DNA of 64,000 nt from positions 434,001-498,000 of the forward strand of contig BDSL01000049.1 in NCBI GenBank assembly GCA_003116995.1, read 5' to 3'. Made by a program: the position numbers and the translations under genes. Each line of letters starts with the position of its first letter. Position 1 is the first letter of the stretch. This DNA is from Yamagishiella unicocca (Eukaryota; Chlorophyta; Chlorophyceae; Chlamydomonadales; Volvocaceae). The notes beneath the pieces were generated by a model. It had not been told where the DNA came from, did no database searches, and saw only the letters and a program-made list of their open reading frames with translations. Shown one piece after another: positions 21,801 through 32,100 of this stretch.

Positions 21801-23775
21801 GGCGCTTCCTGGGGCCCCCGGCTTCCCCCTCAGTTACCCTACGCGATCGTAATTGACTTGGGCGGTGTCCATTGAGTCTCTAGAATCGTAACTGAAACCC
21901 TCCCACCCCACCCCATCCAGTATGCATCTTTAATCTCGAAACGTCCGTTCTAAAGGGTTTTTGTTGGTACACGGGTTTTCCTTGCAACCCCACCCCTCAC
22001 TCCCTCTCTCTCTCCTCTTTGGTTTCCCCTGAACACGCCACCTCCCGCCCCTCCCGCCCCACCGGTGCTAGCTCCCGCAGCACCACCTCGGCCTCCGGGC
22101 CCATCAGCGCAATCTGTGCCGTACGGGAGGAGACGTCCTGGACCTGGGAAAGGAAAGGGGACCGATGTGTTGGGGGGGGGCCGTGCGTGTTTTGAGGTGC
22201 CGGCATTGGCTGCAACAACGTCACGAAAGCGGATGCCCCAGGGCAACCCCTCTCTTTCTCCTATGAACGGGTTTCCTCTTCGCTCCCCCCCCCGGGGCCT
22301 TATGCCCCGGCCCCCCCGCGGGGCCTATGCGCCAGCTACAATTCCCACGTTGAATAACCGGTTCTTTCCTGCAACCCGCTGGGCCCCGCCGGCGACCCCC
22401 CCCCCGCTCCTGCTCACCACGACCTTATCCCCCCGGAAGATGACCTTGTCCAGCCGGGCCGCCAGCGCCTCCTTGCCCTCCCTGGAGGCCACCAGCAGCA
22501 TCACGGAGCTCGGCAGCACCAGCGCGGTTGCGAGCTCCAGGCAGCGGGCGGTGGAGGTCACGAACACCTGGCGGCGGGGGTTTGGATGCGGGGAGGAGGA
22601 GGTTGACTGCGGAGCTCAGGTGCCGCACTGCTGGGGCCCCAGAAGGCCCCATAAGGCGCTTGTGACGGTGTGGGGCCCATAAGGCGCTTGTGACTGGGTG
22701 GGGCCCATAAGGTACTTGTGTGGGGTCAGTGCCTCATCGCAGGGCTATGGTACAGGTTAGCCGGCCGGTTGGCGGCTGACCCACATAGGGCCTTAGGGGC
22801 CGCCCCTTTCGGCGCTACGACGGGGTTCCCCTGAGCCCTGACCTCCCAGCCTCCCAGGAACCAGTAGTCTGACTCTATCCCCAACACCTCCGAGACCCCG
22901 AAGCTCTAAGCCCTTCAGCCCCCGAGCCCCCGAGCCCCGAGCCCCGAGCCCTGAGCCCCGAGCCCCGAGCCCCGAAGCCCCAAAGCCCCAAAGCCCCAAA
23001 GCCCCCGAGCCCTCGAGCCCCGAAGCCCCGACGCCTCGAAGCCCGCTCGCACCGTGTCCACCGCCTGGCCCGGCGGCAGCGCCTTGAAGTCCGCTGTGCT
23101 CTGGTTGTGGAGCAGCGCCATCCGGTCCTCCCCCGACACCCGCAGCCGCCCCCAGTGGCTCTGGTCCAAAAGCACCACGCCGCTCGCCAGGGCCTGCAGC
23201 GCCTGCCGCTTCTTGCCGAAGGTGGCGGCGACCCCGTCGTCCTGCGGGCAGGGTGAATTGGGGGGGGGTGTTAAGGGAGGGTATTGGACGGTGACGGTTT
23301 CTGCGGGGATGCGGTTGGCGGTTGGAGGCTGCTTTTCGCGCTTGGCGAATCAGCTCATTCGCAGGCCGCCCGCAGCGCGGCCAGCACCGGAGTACTGTGG
23401 TAGGGTTGTTCGGGGCGTGGGTTTCGGAGCCGCACTCACATTGAAGATGGCGCCCATCTCCACCTGCAGCGACCGGATGTCGCCATCGATCTCAGGGATG
23501 TCCAGCTCCAGGTCGCCCAGGTTCACAACACCGGCGGCGGCGACGACTGACCTACACCGCTGGCGGGCGGATGGCTCGGCGAACGGGGCGCGCGTGGCGG
23601 CGGCGCCGGTGGGCTCGCTGTTATGTGCCCGCCGCAGCCGCCGCAGATGGTTGCAGGAGCGGTTGCAGGAGCGGTTGCAGGAGCGGTTGGTACCGTGAGG
23701 GCGAAGGATGGCATGCGGGTGGGATGCGGAGGAGGGGAGGGGAGGGGAGGGTTTCAGGCGCAACCCACAGGGCAT
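18849..23775 (-). CDS. YgfZ/GcvT-like folate-binding Fe-S protein, chloroplast-type
   Basis: Eleven exons: 23775..23440, 23241..23053, 22567..22418, 22143..22063, 21525..21352, 21013..20861, 20499..20389, 20090..19991, 19624..19486, 19207..19150, 18911..18849; 1554 nt, 517 aa; all phases agree. The aminomethyltransferase-like fold is clear: LLDQSHWGRLRVSGEDR and LLHNQSTADF at the N-terminus, WEAARILVGRPTRGSELT, and the YgfZ signature KGCYIGQET (about residues 355-363). Relatives (E. coli YgfZ, mitochondrial IBA57, plastid COG0354 proteins) use folate to help build or repair Fe-S clusters. The N-terminal 75 residues are Arg/Ala/Ser-rich and end in CRSVVAAAG, typical of an algal chloroplast transit peptide. 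The start at 23775 is a choice; 23889 is also in frame. The C-terminus adds a Lys/Ala/Glu helix and a Gln-rich end over two tiny exons. Confidence 0.9.
20214..20345. repeat. 12-bp minisatellite (GGCAGCAGTGGC type)
   Basis: About eleven units of a 12-bp repeat with T/A variants (agtggc, aatggc, aatggt) in the YgfZ intron 20091-20388. It is open in several frames but lies between two well-phased exons, so it is intronic. Confidence 0.8.
20553..20658. repeat. 54-bp tandem duplication in YgfZ intron
   Basis: Two nearly exact 54-bp copies beginning ccttctcgcgcagctgggcg, in the intron 20500-20860. Confidence 0.85.
21288..21340. repeat. Dispersed repeat family A, copy in YgfZ intron
   Basis: Starts tatgcgccagctacacttcc and runs through catgtcgagtaaccgg. 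A sister copy lies at 22327-22380 in another intron of the same gene. Confidence 0.6.
21918..21992. repeat. Dispersed repeat family B, copy in YgfZ intron
   Basis: Contains ccagtatgcatcttta, ccgttctaaagggttttt and cacgggttttccttgcaacc; about 70 percent like the copies at 5361 and 31528 by eye. Confidence 0.55.
22327..22380. repeat. Dispersed repeat family A, second copy in YgfZ
   Basis: Starts tatgcgccagctacaattcc and ends taaccggttctttcctgc, like the copy at 21288-21340, in the intron 22144-22417. Confidence 0.6.
22915..23045. repeat. Short-period CCCCGAG/CCCCAAAG minisatellite
   Basis: A field of 7-9-bp units (ccccgag, ccccaaag, cctcgaa) in the YgfZ intron 22568-23052, running up to the donor of the 23241..23053 exon. 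Confidence 0.7.
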
Positions 23776-25472
23776 GTGCGCTATGTGGGAGGGTGTGGGA
23801 GAGAGAGGGTTTGACGGGCCGCTGGAGGAAGGGCGAGAGGCGGGAGCAGGCGCATGAGGGGGCGGTACGTCCCCTTCCCCTTCGAGCACCGCAACCCAGA
23901 TGGACGGTCACATGGAATGGTTCCAAGAACAGAAGAAATGGACCAGCTCATCTGTTAAGGATCAAAACGTGGTGGGGTGAGGTGAGATTGGGGGAACGGG
24001 ATGGAGGGTGTGGGGTTGGGTGGAGAGGACAGGCACGATGCGGGCAGGGGAGCGCGCAGCCTGGTTTAAGGCAATAACTCCCAGCCGATCCGTGTAAGGG
24101 ATATGAAGGGACTAGCCGCGAGAGGGCCTGGTGGCAGCTAGCATGTGGGTTCCAGGGTGGGGGCACGGAACAAGGTACTCGCAGGAACACCCGCCGATTG
24201 AGGAGCGCTCAATTGACTCAGTCCCCCCAACAGTGAGATGGGGAATTTGGATAATCTGAAGGCTATGGACCGAGCACCGGCCAGGTCGGCGCCGGGCTGG
24301 AACGCATGACCCATCCCGGGACGTCGGCGAAGCGCACCTGGAGGCGCGCGAATGCTGCAAAGTAGCCTGCCCATGCTTGATACATTCGCGGCAGTTAACT
24401 GGCACGGGGACCCGCATCGACGTGAACGGCTGATGATGGGCGGCATTGCATCGAGACGCAGGCCGATTGTTCGAGGGGTGGTATAGCATGATGGCAATGC
24501 TTCAATTTCGATAATTGTAATTTAGTGAGATTCGGGCACTAAGGATTTAAGGCTTGGTTACCAGGACTACGACTGGTTAAGCTAACTGTTCACCTCACAG
24601 GAGGAATAAGACCACGAGCATGGTAATACCTAAAAAGTGGGTAATTGATGCGTCATCGGGATAGATCGATAGGTGGGATCAGGGACCAGGTCGTAGACGA
24701 TGACGTACGGTCGCGCGATGGGCAAGGAAATGCGCGGGAGTCAGTGCATATTGCAGATCACTGAGCTGCACACGTCAAACCACTCCACACGCTGTGCTAA
24801 ACGAGCTTCCCAGTATCATCCAAAGTTTGAGAATAGCTTTTCTCCTGTGGCTTTCCTTTCCTAAAACTGTTGTGGTTATATAAATTGCTTGAAACTAGAG
24901 GACTTATAACTGCCATAAAAACATTTTCTCGCTTAGGCGGTTGCAGTCGCTCGCCGCCTCCCCCCCGGCGTGGGCGGCCGAGCGTCGGACGCCGGTCGGT
25001 GGATCGCTAGGAGACTCATAAGAATTCTCCGCGATACGGGGATTATTATTTGGTATGCCTCCTCCATCCGCGGACCGGATGAGCGAGGGGACTGTGGGCG
25101 AGCATCAGAGGCATCAGGGACCCCAGGTGGGCGATCAACAACTCCCTTCCCGTGAAGATCAAAACTATGGTTCTAGCGGGTGACAGGGTTGTCAAGCCAG
25201 ACATGACTGCGTTGAGTGCCACGTGAATTACACCTACGGGGCGCTCACCAGAGCCAAAACAAGCTGGGGTTGCTTTTTCAGTCAAACATTACAAAGGTTT
25301 TGATGTGAATCTACAGATTGCCTCACAGCGCCACAGCGCGCCGCGCACCAAACTTCTGATTCTTGATTCATCCCGCCTTCCAGCAACCCGTCAACGCTCG
25401 GCCGACCGGCAACCGACGCTCTTGGTCGCTTTTTATGAACATAGCTTACGCGCCGCTCGCCCAGAGTTAGGA
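23776..25472. promoter_or_regulatory. Divergent intergenic region, YgfZ (-) and SPINDLY (+)
   Basis: Both promoters must lie here. The central part is comparatively AT-rich. A TTATATAAAT stretch near 24874-24884 is the best TATA-like candidate, but it is about 590 nt before the proposed SPINDLY start. No supported gene; frames of 60-125 codons look random. Confidence 0.4.
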
Positions 25473-26092
25473 ATGGATGTGGGTGGAGCCACCTCCTGCG
25501 TTGTCCTCCGGACGTACCAGCGATCCGCAACCACGCACGCCCGCCCTCTGCCGCTTTGCAGCTGTAGCCCTCCCAACTTTGCCAAACTCCAGCGTATTAC
25601 AGCCCACAGATTCAATCAAGGCTAACCGCTCTGCCCATACCTTCGCCTTAATTTTGCCTCGCCCGCGCCCCCCCACCTCCGCGTCCTCCTCCCCCGCTCT
25701 CGAACCCCTCGCCCACAGGCATCCTGCCGCCTCAGCGCTCACCCGCTTGACCACTCCATCAGCGCGTCGCCTGCAACGGCGGCCGCCTCCCCTCTCGCCG
25801 GAAGCCCTCCAGGGAGGGAGCAAGCCGCCGCCACGGACGGCCCGGGCCCCGACGACCCCGCGGCAGCCGCGGGCGCAACCTACAGCAGCGCGGCGACATC
25901 GGGCCCCTCTCCAAGCGGCGCGGCGCCGACCTCAGCAGCTGGCGCTAACCCGTCCGCGTCCGAGCCCAACTCACCCTCACCCTCGCAACCCCAACCCTCA
26001 CCATGCCGTCGATACGGCGTTGCAACCTCCAGCGGCGGAGCATCGCTCGAGGGGCAGGCGGCGAGCCCGGTGCTGCAACTGGCCAGGGATAA

Positions 26093-26125
<33 letters not shown>

Positions 26126-29100
26126 GGCCGGAGCTGGTTCCGGGGCTAGTTCCGGGGCTAGTTCCGGGGCTGGGCAAGCGGCCGCGGGCGCAAACGGGCC
26201 CACAGCGGCGGCGGCGGCGGTTGCGGTAGCGGGGGCGGCCGCCAGCGATCTGGGTTGGATGCGAGGGGCCTTGGGGCAGGCGGGCGCGGCAGCAGCGCCG
26301 GCGCCGGCGGGACCTACGTTCGCGGCGACAGCGATGGCGGGGGGTTACTGGCCGCTGCTGACGGTGCAGCCCTCGCCACCGCGGCTGGCCACGCCATCAT
26401 CTTCTGAGCCCCCGTCCGCTTCAGCTGCTGCCGCAGCGCCGGGGGTTCACGAGCGGGAGACCCACGGGTCGGGCGGCAGTGCGGCGGCGACGGCTGGGGC
26501 CGGGGGCTGTAAGGCCGCCCACCCGACGGCGATGCCAGTCGATGCCCAGTTGCACTCGCCCCAGCGGCAGCTCCAAAACCAGCAGCTAGGCAACCAGCTC
26601 CGAAACCACATCGACGAGCTGAGGCAGTCTGCCGCAGCTGCTGGCGGCGGAATCAGTGGCGCCAGCACGGGAGGCGGTTGGGCCGACCCCGCAGCTGCTG
26701 CGCACTCTTGGGAGGCCCAACAACAGCAGCAGCAGCTGGTGTTACTGCAGCAGCAGCATCAGCAACATCAGGCCGCGGCGGCAGCTGCCGCAGGGCTGCC
26801 GCTGCTGGCCGTACCGGTGGCAGCGGGCATTCCATTCACCCCCTGGGGCCCGGTGCTGCCACCCATACACATGACCGCCGCCGTCCTCCAGGCAACCAGC
26901 GGCATTTCGCTGTCGCCTTTTGCGCCGCCGGCGCCGGCAGCGCCCGCCGTCGCACCGCTGGCTCAAGTGGCGGCGGCTCCGACCGCCGCCGGCATGCCGC
27001 CGGGCTCCGGAGCCCATGCGGCCGTACTCCAGCTGGCCTCCGCCACCGCTGCCGTCCCCGCCGTAGCGGCGGTGCCGCCGCCGTCGGCGGCGGAGGCGGA
27101 AGCGGTGGCGGCGTACTGCCGCCTGGCCGGGGTTCTACGTCAGTCTGGGAAGGCGGCGGAGGCTCTAGCGCTGCTCGAGTCGGTGCTGGTGTGCCAGACG
27201 GGCAACGTGGAGGCGCTGTTCCAGCGGGCGCAGTGCCAGCAGAGCCTGGGGCAGGTGCAAGAGGTGAGATGAGGGGAGGAGTGGCTGGTGGGCGCCAGCT
27301 GGTGAAATCGGGCAGACGGGAGGGCGTCGGAGGTCGTCCCGGGCAGGGCTGTGGAAGAGGAGGGTCGGTGTTGCTGCTGTTGCTGTCTCTGCAGCTGTTT
27401 CCGGGTGTGCTGCGGATGTTTGCGACCATGTGATTTTGCGGAACACGGGGTCAAGTTGGGGGTGTGGGTCGGCGGTTCGCATTCCCCTCTAACGCCCCTC
27501 CCTCTCCGCAACTCCCCGCCCAGGCCATCTGCACCCACCTGCGCGTGCTGTCCCTGGCTCCGGAACACAGCCCCAGCCTCGTGGCGCTGGGGGCGCTGTA
27601 CCAGTGCCAAGGGCTGCTGGGGGAGGCGGTGGCGGCGTACCGGCGCGCGCACGAGCTGCGGCCGGACGACCCGGACATCCGGGAGGGGCTGGCGGTGGTG
27701 CTGACGGACCAGGGAACGAAGCTCAAGAACGCGGGTAAGGAGCGGGGATTCGATCGGGGGTTCCCGGGTTGCACCCGGGTTTTGGAGCGTGGGGGCGAGG
27801 GGCTCGCTACCAGGGCGGCAGCGTTTGCAAAGAAGAGAGGAGGTGGCAGCCGGAGGGGGGCTGGGGGAATGGGCGGGCAGGACTGGGTGCCCGCATGTAG
27901 ACATACGCGCACGTCGGTTGCGTACGGCGTGCATCACGTGCGCTCCTCACGCCGTACCGTTCGTTCATAGCCGCCGCCCTCCAATCGCGCAGGGCCCCTC
28001 GGGCCCCTCTCCCTGGCTCCCTCGCTCCCCTGACCTGCCCCTCCGCTCGTCCGGCGCTCCGACTGCTGCCCTCCCCTTCCACCTAACCCCTTCACACACC
28101 CCTATCTTCTTTCCCCCCCCGGGAAGGTGCCTCTGTGAGTGAGGCCGTTTCCCGCTACCAGGCCGCCGCAGCGCTGTGCCCCGCCTACGCCCCCGCCCTG
28201 TACAACCTGGGGGTGGTGGCGGGGGAGCTGCGGCAGGCGGACGCGGCCATAGAGTACTACCGGGCGGCCATAGCGGCGGAGCCCAGATACGCGCAGGTGG
28301 GTGGGAGTGGGGTTGAGGGTGGGGTTGAGGGTTCGAGGGAAACCCGTGGATGTCCGGTGGGGTTGAGGGTGGGGTTGGGGCTGGGGCGGGAGGGATTTGA
28401 TAGTGATGGGCTGAGATGAAGCAATCGGGTGCGGCAGCGTGCAGATGTAATGCGGCACAGCACAGCACAGCGAGCACAGGCTCAACGCAACAGCGACAAG
28501 GATTGCGACGACCGCACTTCCACACCGCCTTCGCCGCTTGGTCCGGTACCGTTGCTCTGCTACCGTTAGTTTGCTACCGTTAGCCTGTTATAATGATCAC
28601 CCGGCGCCGGTCCCCCACCGCACCCCACCCGCAGGCGCACTGCAACCTTGGCGTGCTGCTCCGGGAGCGGGGCCGGCTGGCGGAGGCGGTGTTGTCGTAC
28701 GAAGCGGCCCTGGCGGCGGCCCCCAACTTTACCATCGTACGAAACAATCTTGCGATAGCGCTCACCGACCTCGGTGCGTCGAGCTGGGGGAGGTGGGAGA
28801 AGGAGAATCGGGGATCCCGCGGCGACCCCACACCACATCCCCCGGGGCTTCGGCGTACTCCCTGTCGGAATCCTCCTCCCCCCGCGGTACCCTTCGACCG
28901 GTTGAAAACAGCGTGCTAACACCCTGAGAACGGCGCCTCACCCCACGTGCCCCGCGCCACATGCACACAGGCACGCACATCAAGAACGAGGGGCGGCTGG
29001 ACGAGGGCATCTCGCTGTACGAGCGGGCTCTGTCGTACGCCCCACGCCACGCCGACGCGTTGTACAACCTGGGCGTGGCGTACGGCGAGAAGGGCGACCT

Positions 29101-32100
29101 GCAGGTGGGGTGGGGCCGTGGCGCTTAGGGTTGTAGGGTTGTAGGAGGTTTTGCGCTGCTGCCGCGCGGCCCCAGCGCCTTTGCCCCTGTCCATTCCGCG
29201 TGTGCTATCTGGGTGGATGCTACCATCACCATCTTGCCATCGCGGTTGCGTGCATCAGGATACGTCATACGCTCGACCTTGGGCTCTGGCGCCCACTGTT
29301 CTCATCGTTGGACATGCGCGATTCCCGAAGACCGCCCATCCACGCCTCCCAGCAGGCAGGTGGATCGCCAGCGAGTGAGACCCCTGGCGACCCCCACATC
29401 CCCTCCCGTCCTGCAAATTACCACACACCCTTCCCTCGTCCCTTCCCCCCACCAGCGTGCCGCCTTCATGTACGAGATGGCCCTGGCCTTCAACCCCACT
29501 TGCGCCGAGGCACACAACAACCTGGGTGTCATTTGGAAGGAGCAGGTGCGTGTGTGCGTGGGTGTGCGTGGATGTGTTATGGATTCGGAAGGGAAGCGAG
29601 GGAGGGAGGGAGGGGGGGAAGTGGAGATGTGAGGTGGAGGGAGGGCGGTGAAAAGCCTGGGTACGGCATTGGAGAGCGATATCTTTTGCATCGAAAGGGG
29701 AGGGGTGATCACTCTCTTCATGTGTATTGTAATGCAACTCGTCTTCCCGATGCGACCACGTGCCAAAACCTAACCCGCCCCCGCACGTGCTTCCCCCGCC
29801 CCGCCGTCCCTCCCTCCGGCCGCCGCAACAGGACAACATTGAGCGCGCCGTCGAGTGCTACACCGCCGCCCTGGCCATAAGGCCCAACTTCCCGCAGAGC
29901 CTCAACAACCTGGGCGTGGTGATGACGGCGCAGGTGGGAGGTCCAGGGAGGGCAGCTCCGGCTGTCCCAGGGGACCTGCCCAGGAAACTGAGAGGGCGGG
30001 GAGCCGTACCCAGCTACCAAAACACATCTTCCCCCGGGCCTGAACCCCCGCCCCTTCCACACCCCAGCCCGCCTCTGTATTTATTTTTAAATGCCGGCCA
30101 ACGGGTGCAATCTCTGCCCCTGTGTTTCCTCCCGCCCCACCCCGCCCCATCTCCATCCGGTTCAGGGCCGTGCGGCTGAGGCGCTGGCGCTGCTGGCGGC
30201 TGCTGTCGCGGCGTCACCCTCGTACACTGGTGTGTCGGATGTTTAGGGTTTTAGGGTTTTAGGTCTTACATGGACCGAGTCGTGTCCCCCTGCCGTGACT
30301 CGCCTACGCTGCTTGGCCCTGGAATTTTGGTTTCCTTATCGCGCCACTATGCCTTTGATGTGCATTGCCATCATTACCGCCATCATTACCGCCATCATTA
30401 CCGCCATCATTACCGCCATCATTATCACCAGCGTCATCATCGTCATCGCGTCCCTGCTCGGCCTCGCCCTTCCCCCAGAGGCTCACAACAACCTGGGGGT
30501 GCTGCAGCGTGACGTGGGGTGTATCCCTGAGGCACTGGCCTCCTACAGCCGCTGCCTGGAGCTGGACCCGCACTGCCGCAACGCCGGACAGAACCGCCTG
30601 CTGGCGCTCAACTACATATACGCAGGTAGCTGGCGGGAGGGAGGGATCCAGGGTGTTAGGGTTCAGGAGGGAGAGGAGGGAGGGGGCGAGAGGGCTGTGT
30701 TTTAAGAGGATCACAAGACAGGGCTGTGTGAGCAATGTGGGTTGCATGTTGGCAGCTGCTGCCGGGTGGAGATGCACGAAGCGGGGCGGAGATGGAGGAA
30801 GCCCCCTTACCCGTCCCCCGCCCCACGCCGTCCTCTAACCCACCCCAGGCGAAGAGGAGCTGGTCAGCTCGGCCCACCGGGAGTGGGGCGAGCGCTTTCA
30901 GTCCACCATCCAGCCCCTTCCGCCGCTGGGGCCGGGGGAACGCAGGTAGGACGTCTGACCCGGGCTGTGTGTATTGCAGGTCAGCATCGCAGCCGCCTTA
31001 CTCGTCACACCCACCCTTAAAACTTCCAACGTGGGTGTCAAAGCACTCTTCTGATCGTTGCCCGCCGGAGGCCTCAATCGACTTGATGACGCTCTCTCTG
31101 GTCTTCCCTCCACTCGCCGCGCTCAAACCCAAACCTGAAGCCGAACCTGACCCCCGCCATTCCATCCCTGCCTTCCCCCGCCCCCCCCCCAGCTGGGACC
31201 CCGATCGCCCCCTGCGCATCGGTTACACCTCGCCCGACCTCTTCACGCACAGCGTGTCGTACTTTGCGGAGGCGGCTCTGACGCATCACTCGCCGGCGCG
31301 GGGCTACCAGCACTACGTGTACAGGTGTGCGTGTGTTTCGTGTCCGGCCAGGTCGCGCAACTCCACGGTGTGAACCCCGCGGCGTGTTTCTATGCACGAC
31401 CCTCCTTGCATGCTCCCTTCCCCCGCAGCCCCAGCTAACCCGTTGCCCGCACCCTCGTCGCCCCTCCCCCCTCCCCACCATCCTGTCCCGTCGCGAAAAC
31501 GGTCTTTATGCCACCCCCCCCATCACCCCAGTTCTCCAGCATGCACCTTGAAACGTCTGTCCTAAACGGTTTGTTTCTCGCATCCACGGGTCTTCCTCAA
31601 AACCCCCTCCCCACCAGCTGTGTGCCCAAACCCGACGCCAAGACAGCCCGCCTGCGCGCCTCAACGGAGGCCGCTGGGGGCGTGTGGCGCGATGTGGTGC
31701 GGCTATCCGAGGCGGAGCTGGCGGAGGCAGTGCGGCGGGACGGCATCGACCTGCTGGTGGAGCTGACGGGTAGGGGCGGGCAGGGGGTGGCATACACTTA
31801 AAAGGCCGGTTGCACGATATAGGTGTAATAGCTGGCGCACTGTGAGGGGCAGCCGGGGGGGAGGAAAGCCCGTGGATTAGGAGGACGAGCAGGAAAGGGG
31901 GACGGATAAGGGGTGGGGGGTGGGGAGGGTTTCGCAATATGGTTTCGGAGGGTTTTGGGGACGCTTTTAAGGTGTGAACAATGCGCGCGGGAGGAGGGGG
32001 AGGAGCGCGGGAGGAGGGGGAGGAGCGCGGGAGGAGGGGGAGGAGCTTTGGGAGTTGCTGGGTGGTCGGGATAATAGCTGCGTTCGCCAGCACGTCGGGA

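Noticed and set aside
25477..26229. 250-codon plus-strand frame overlapping the SPINDLY N-terminus
   Set aside because: It is Pro/Arg/Ser-rich shadow coding. The frame that continues into the TPR region is the other one (25719-27263).
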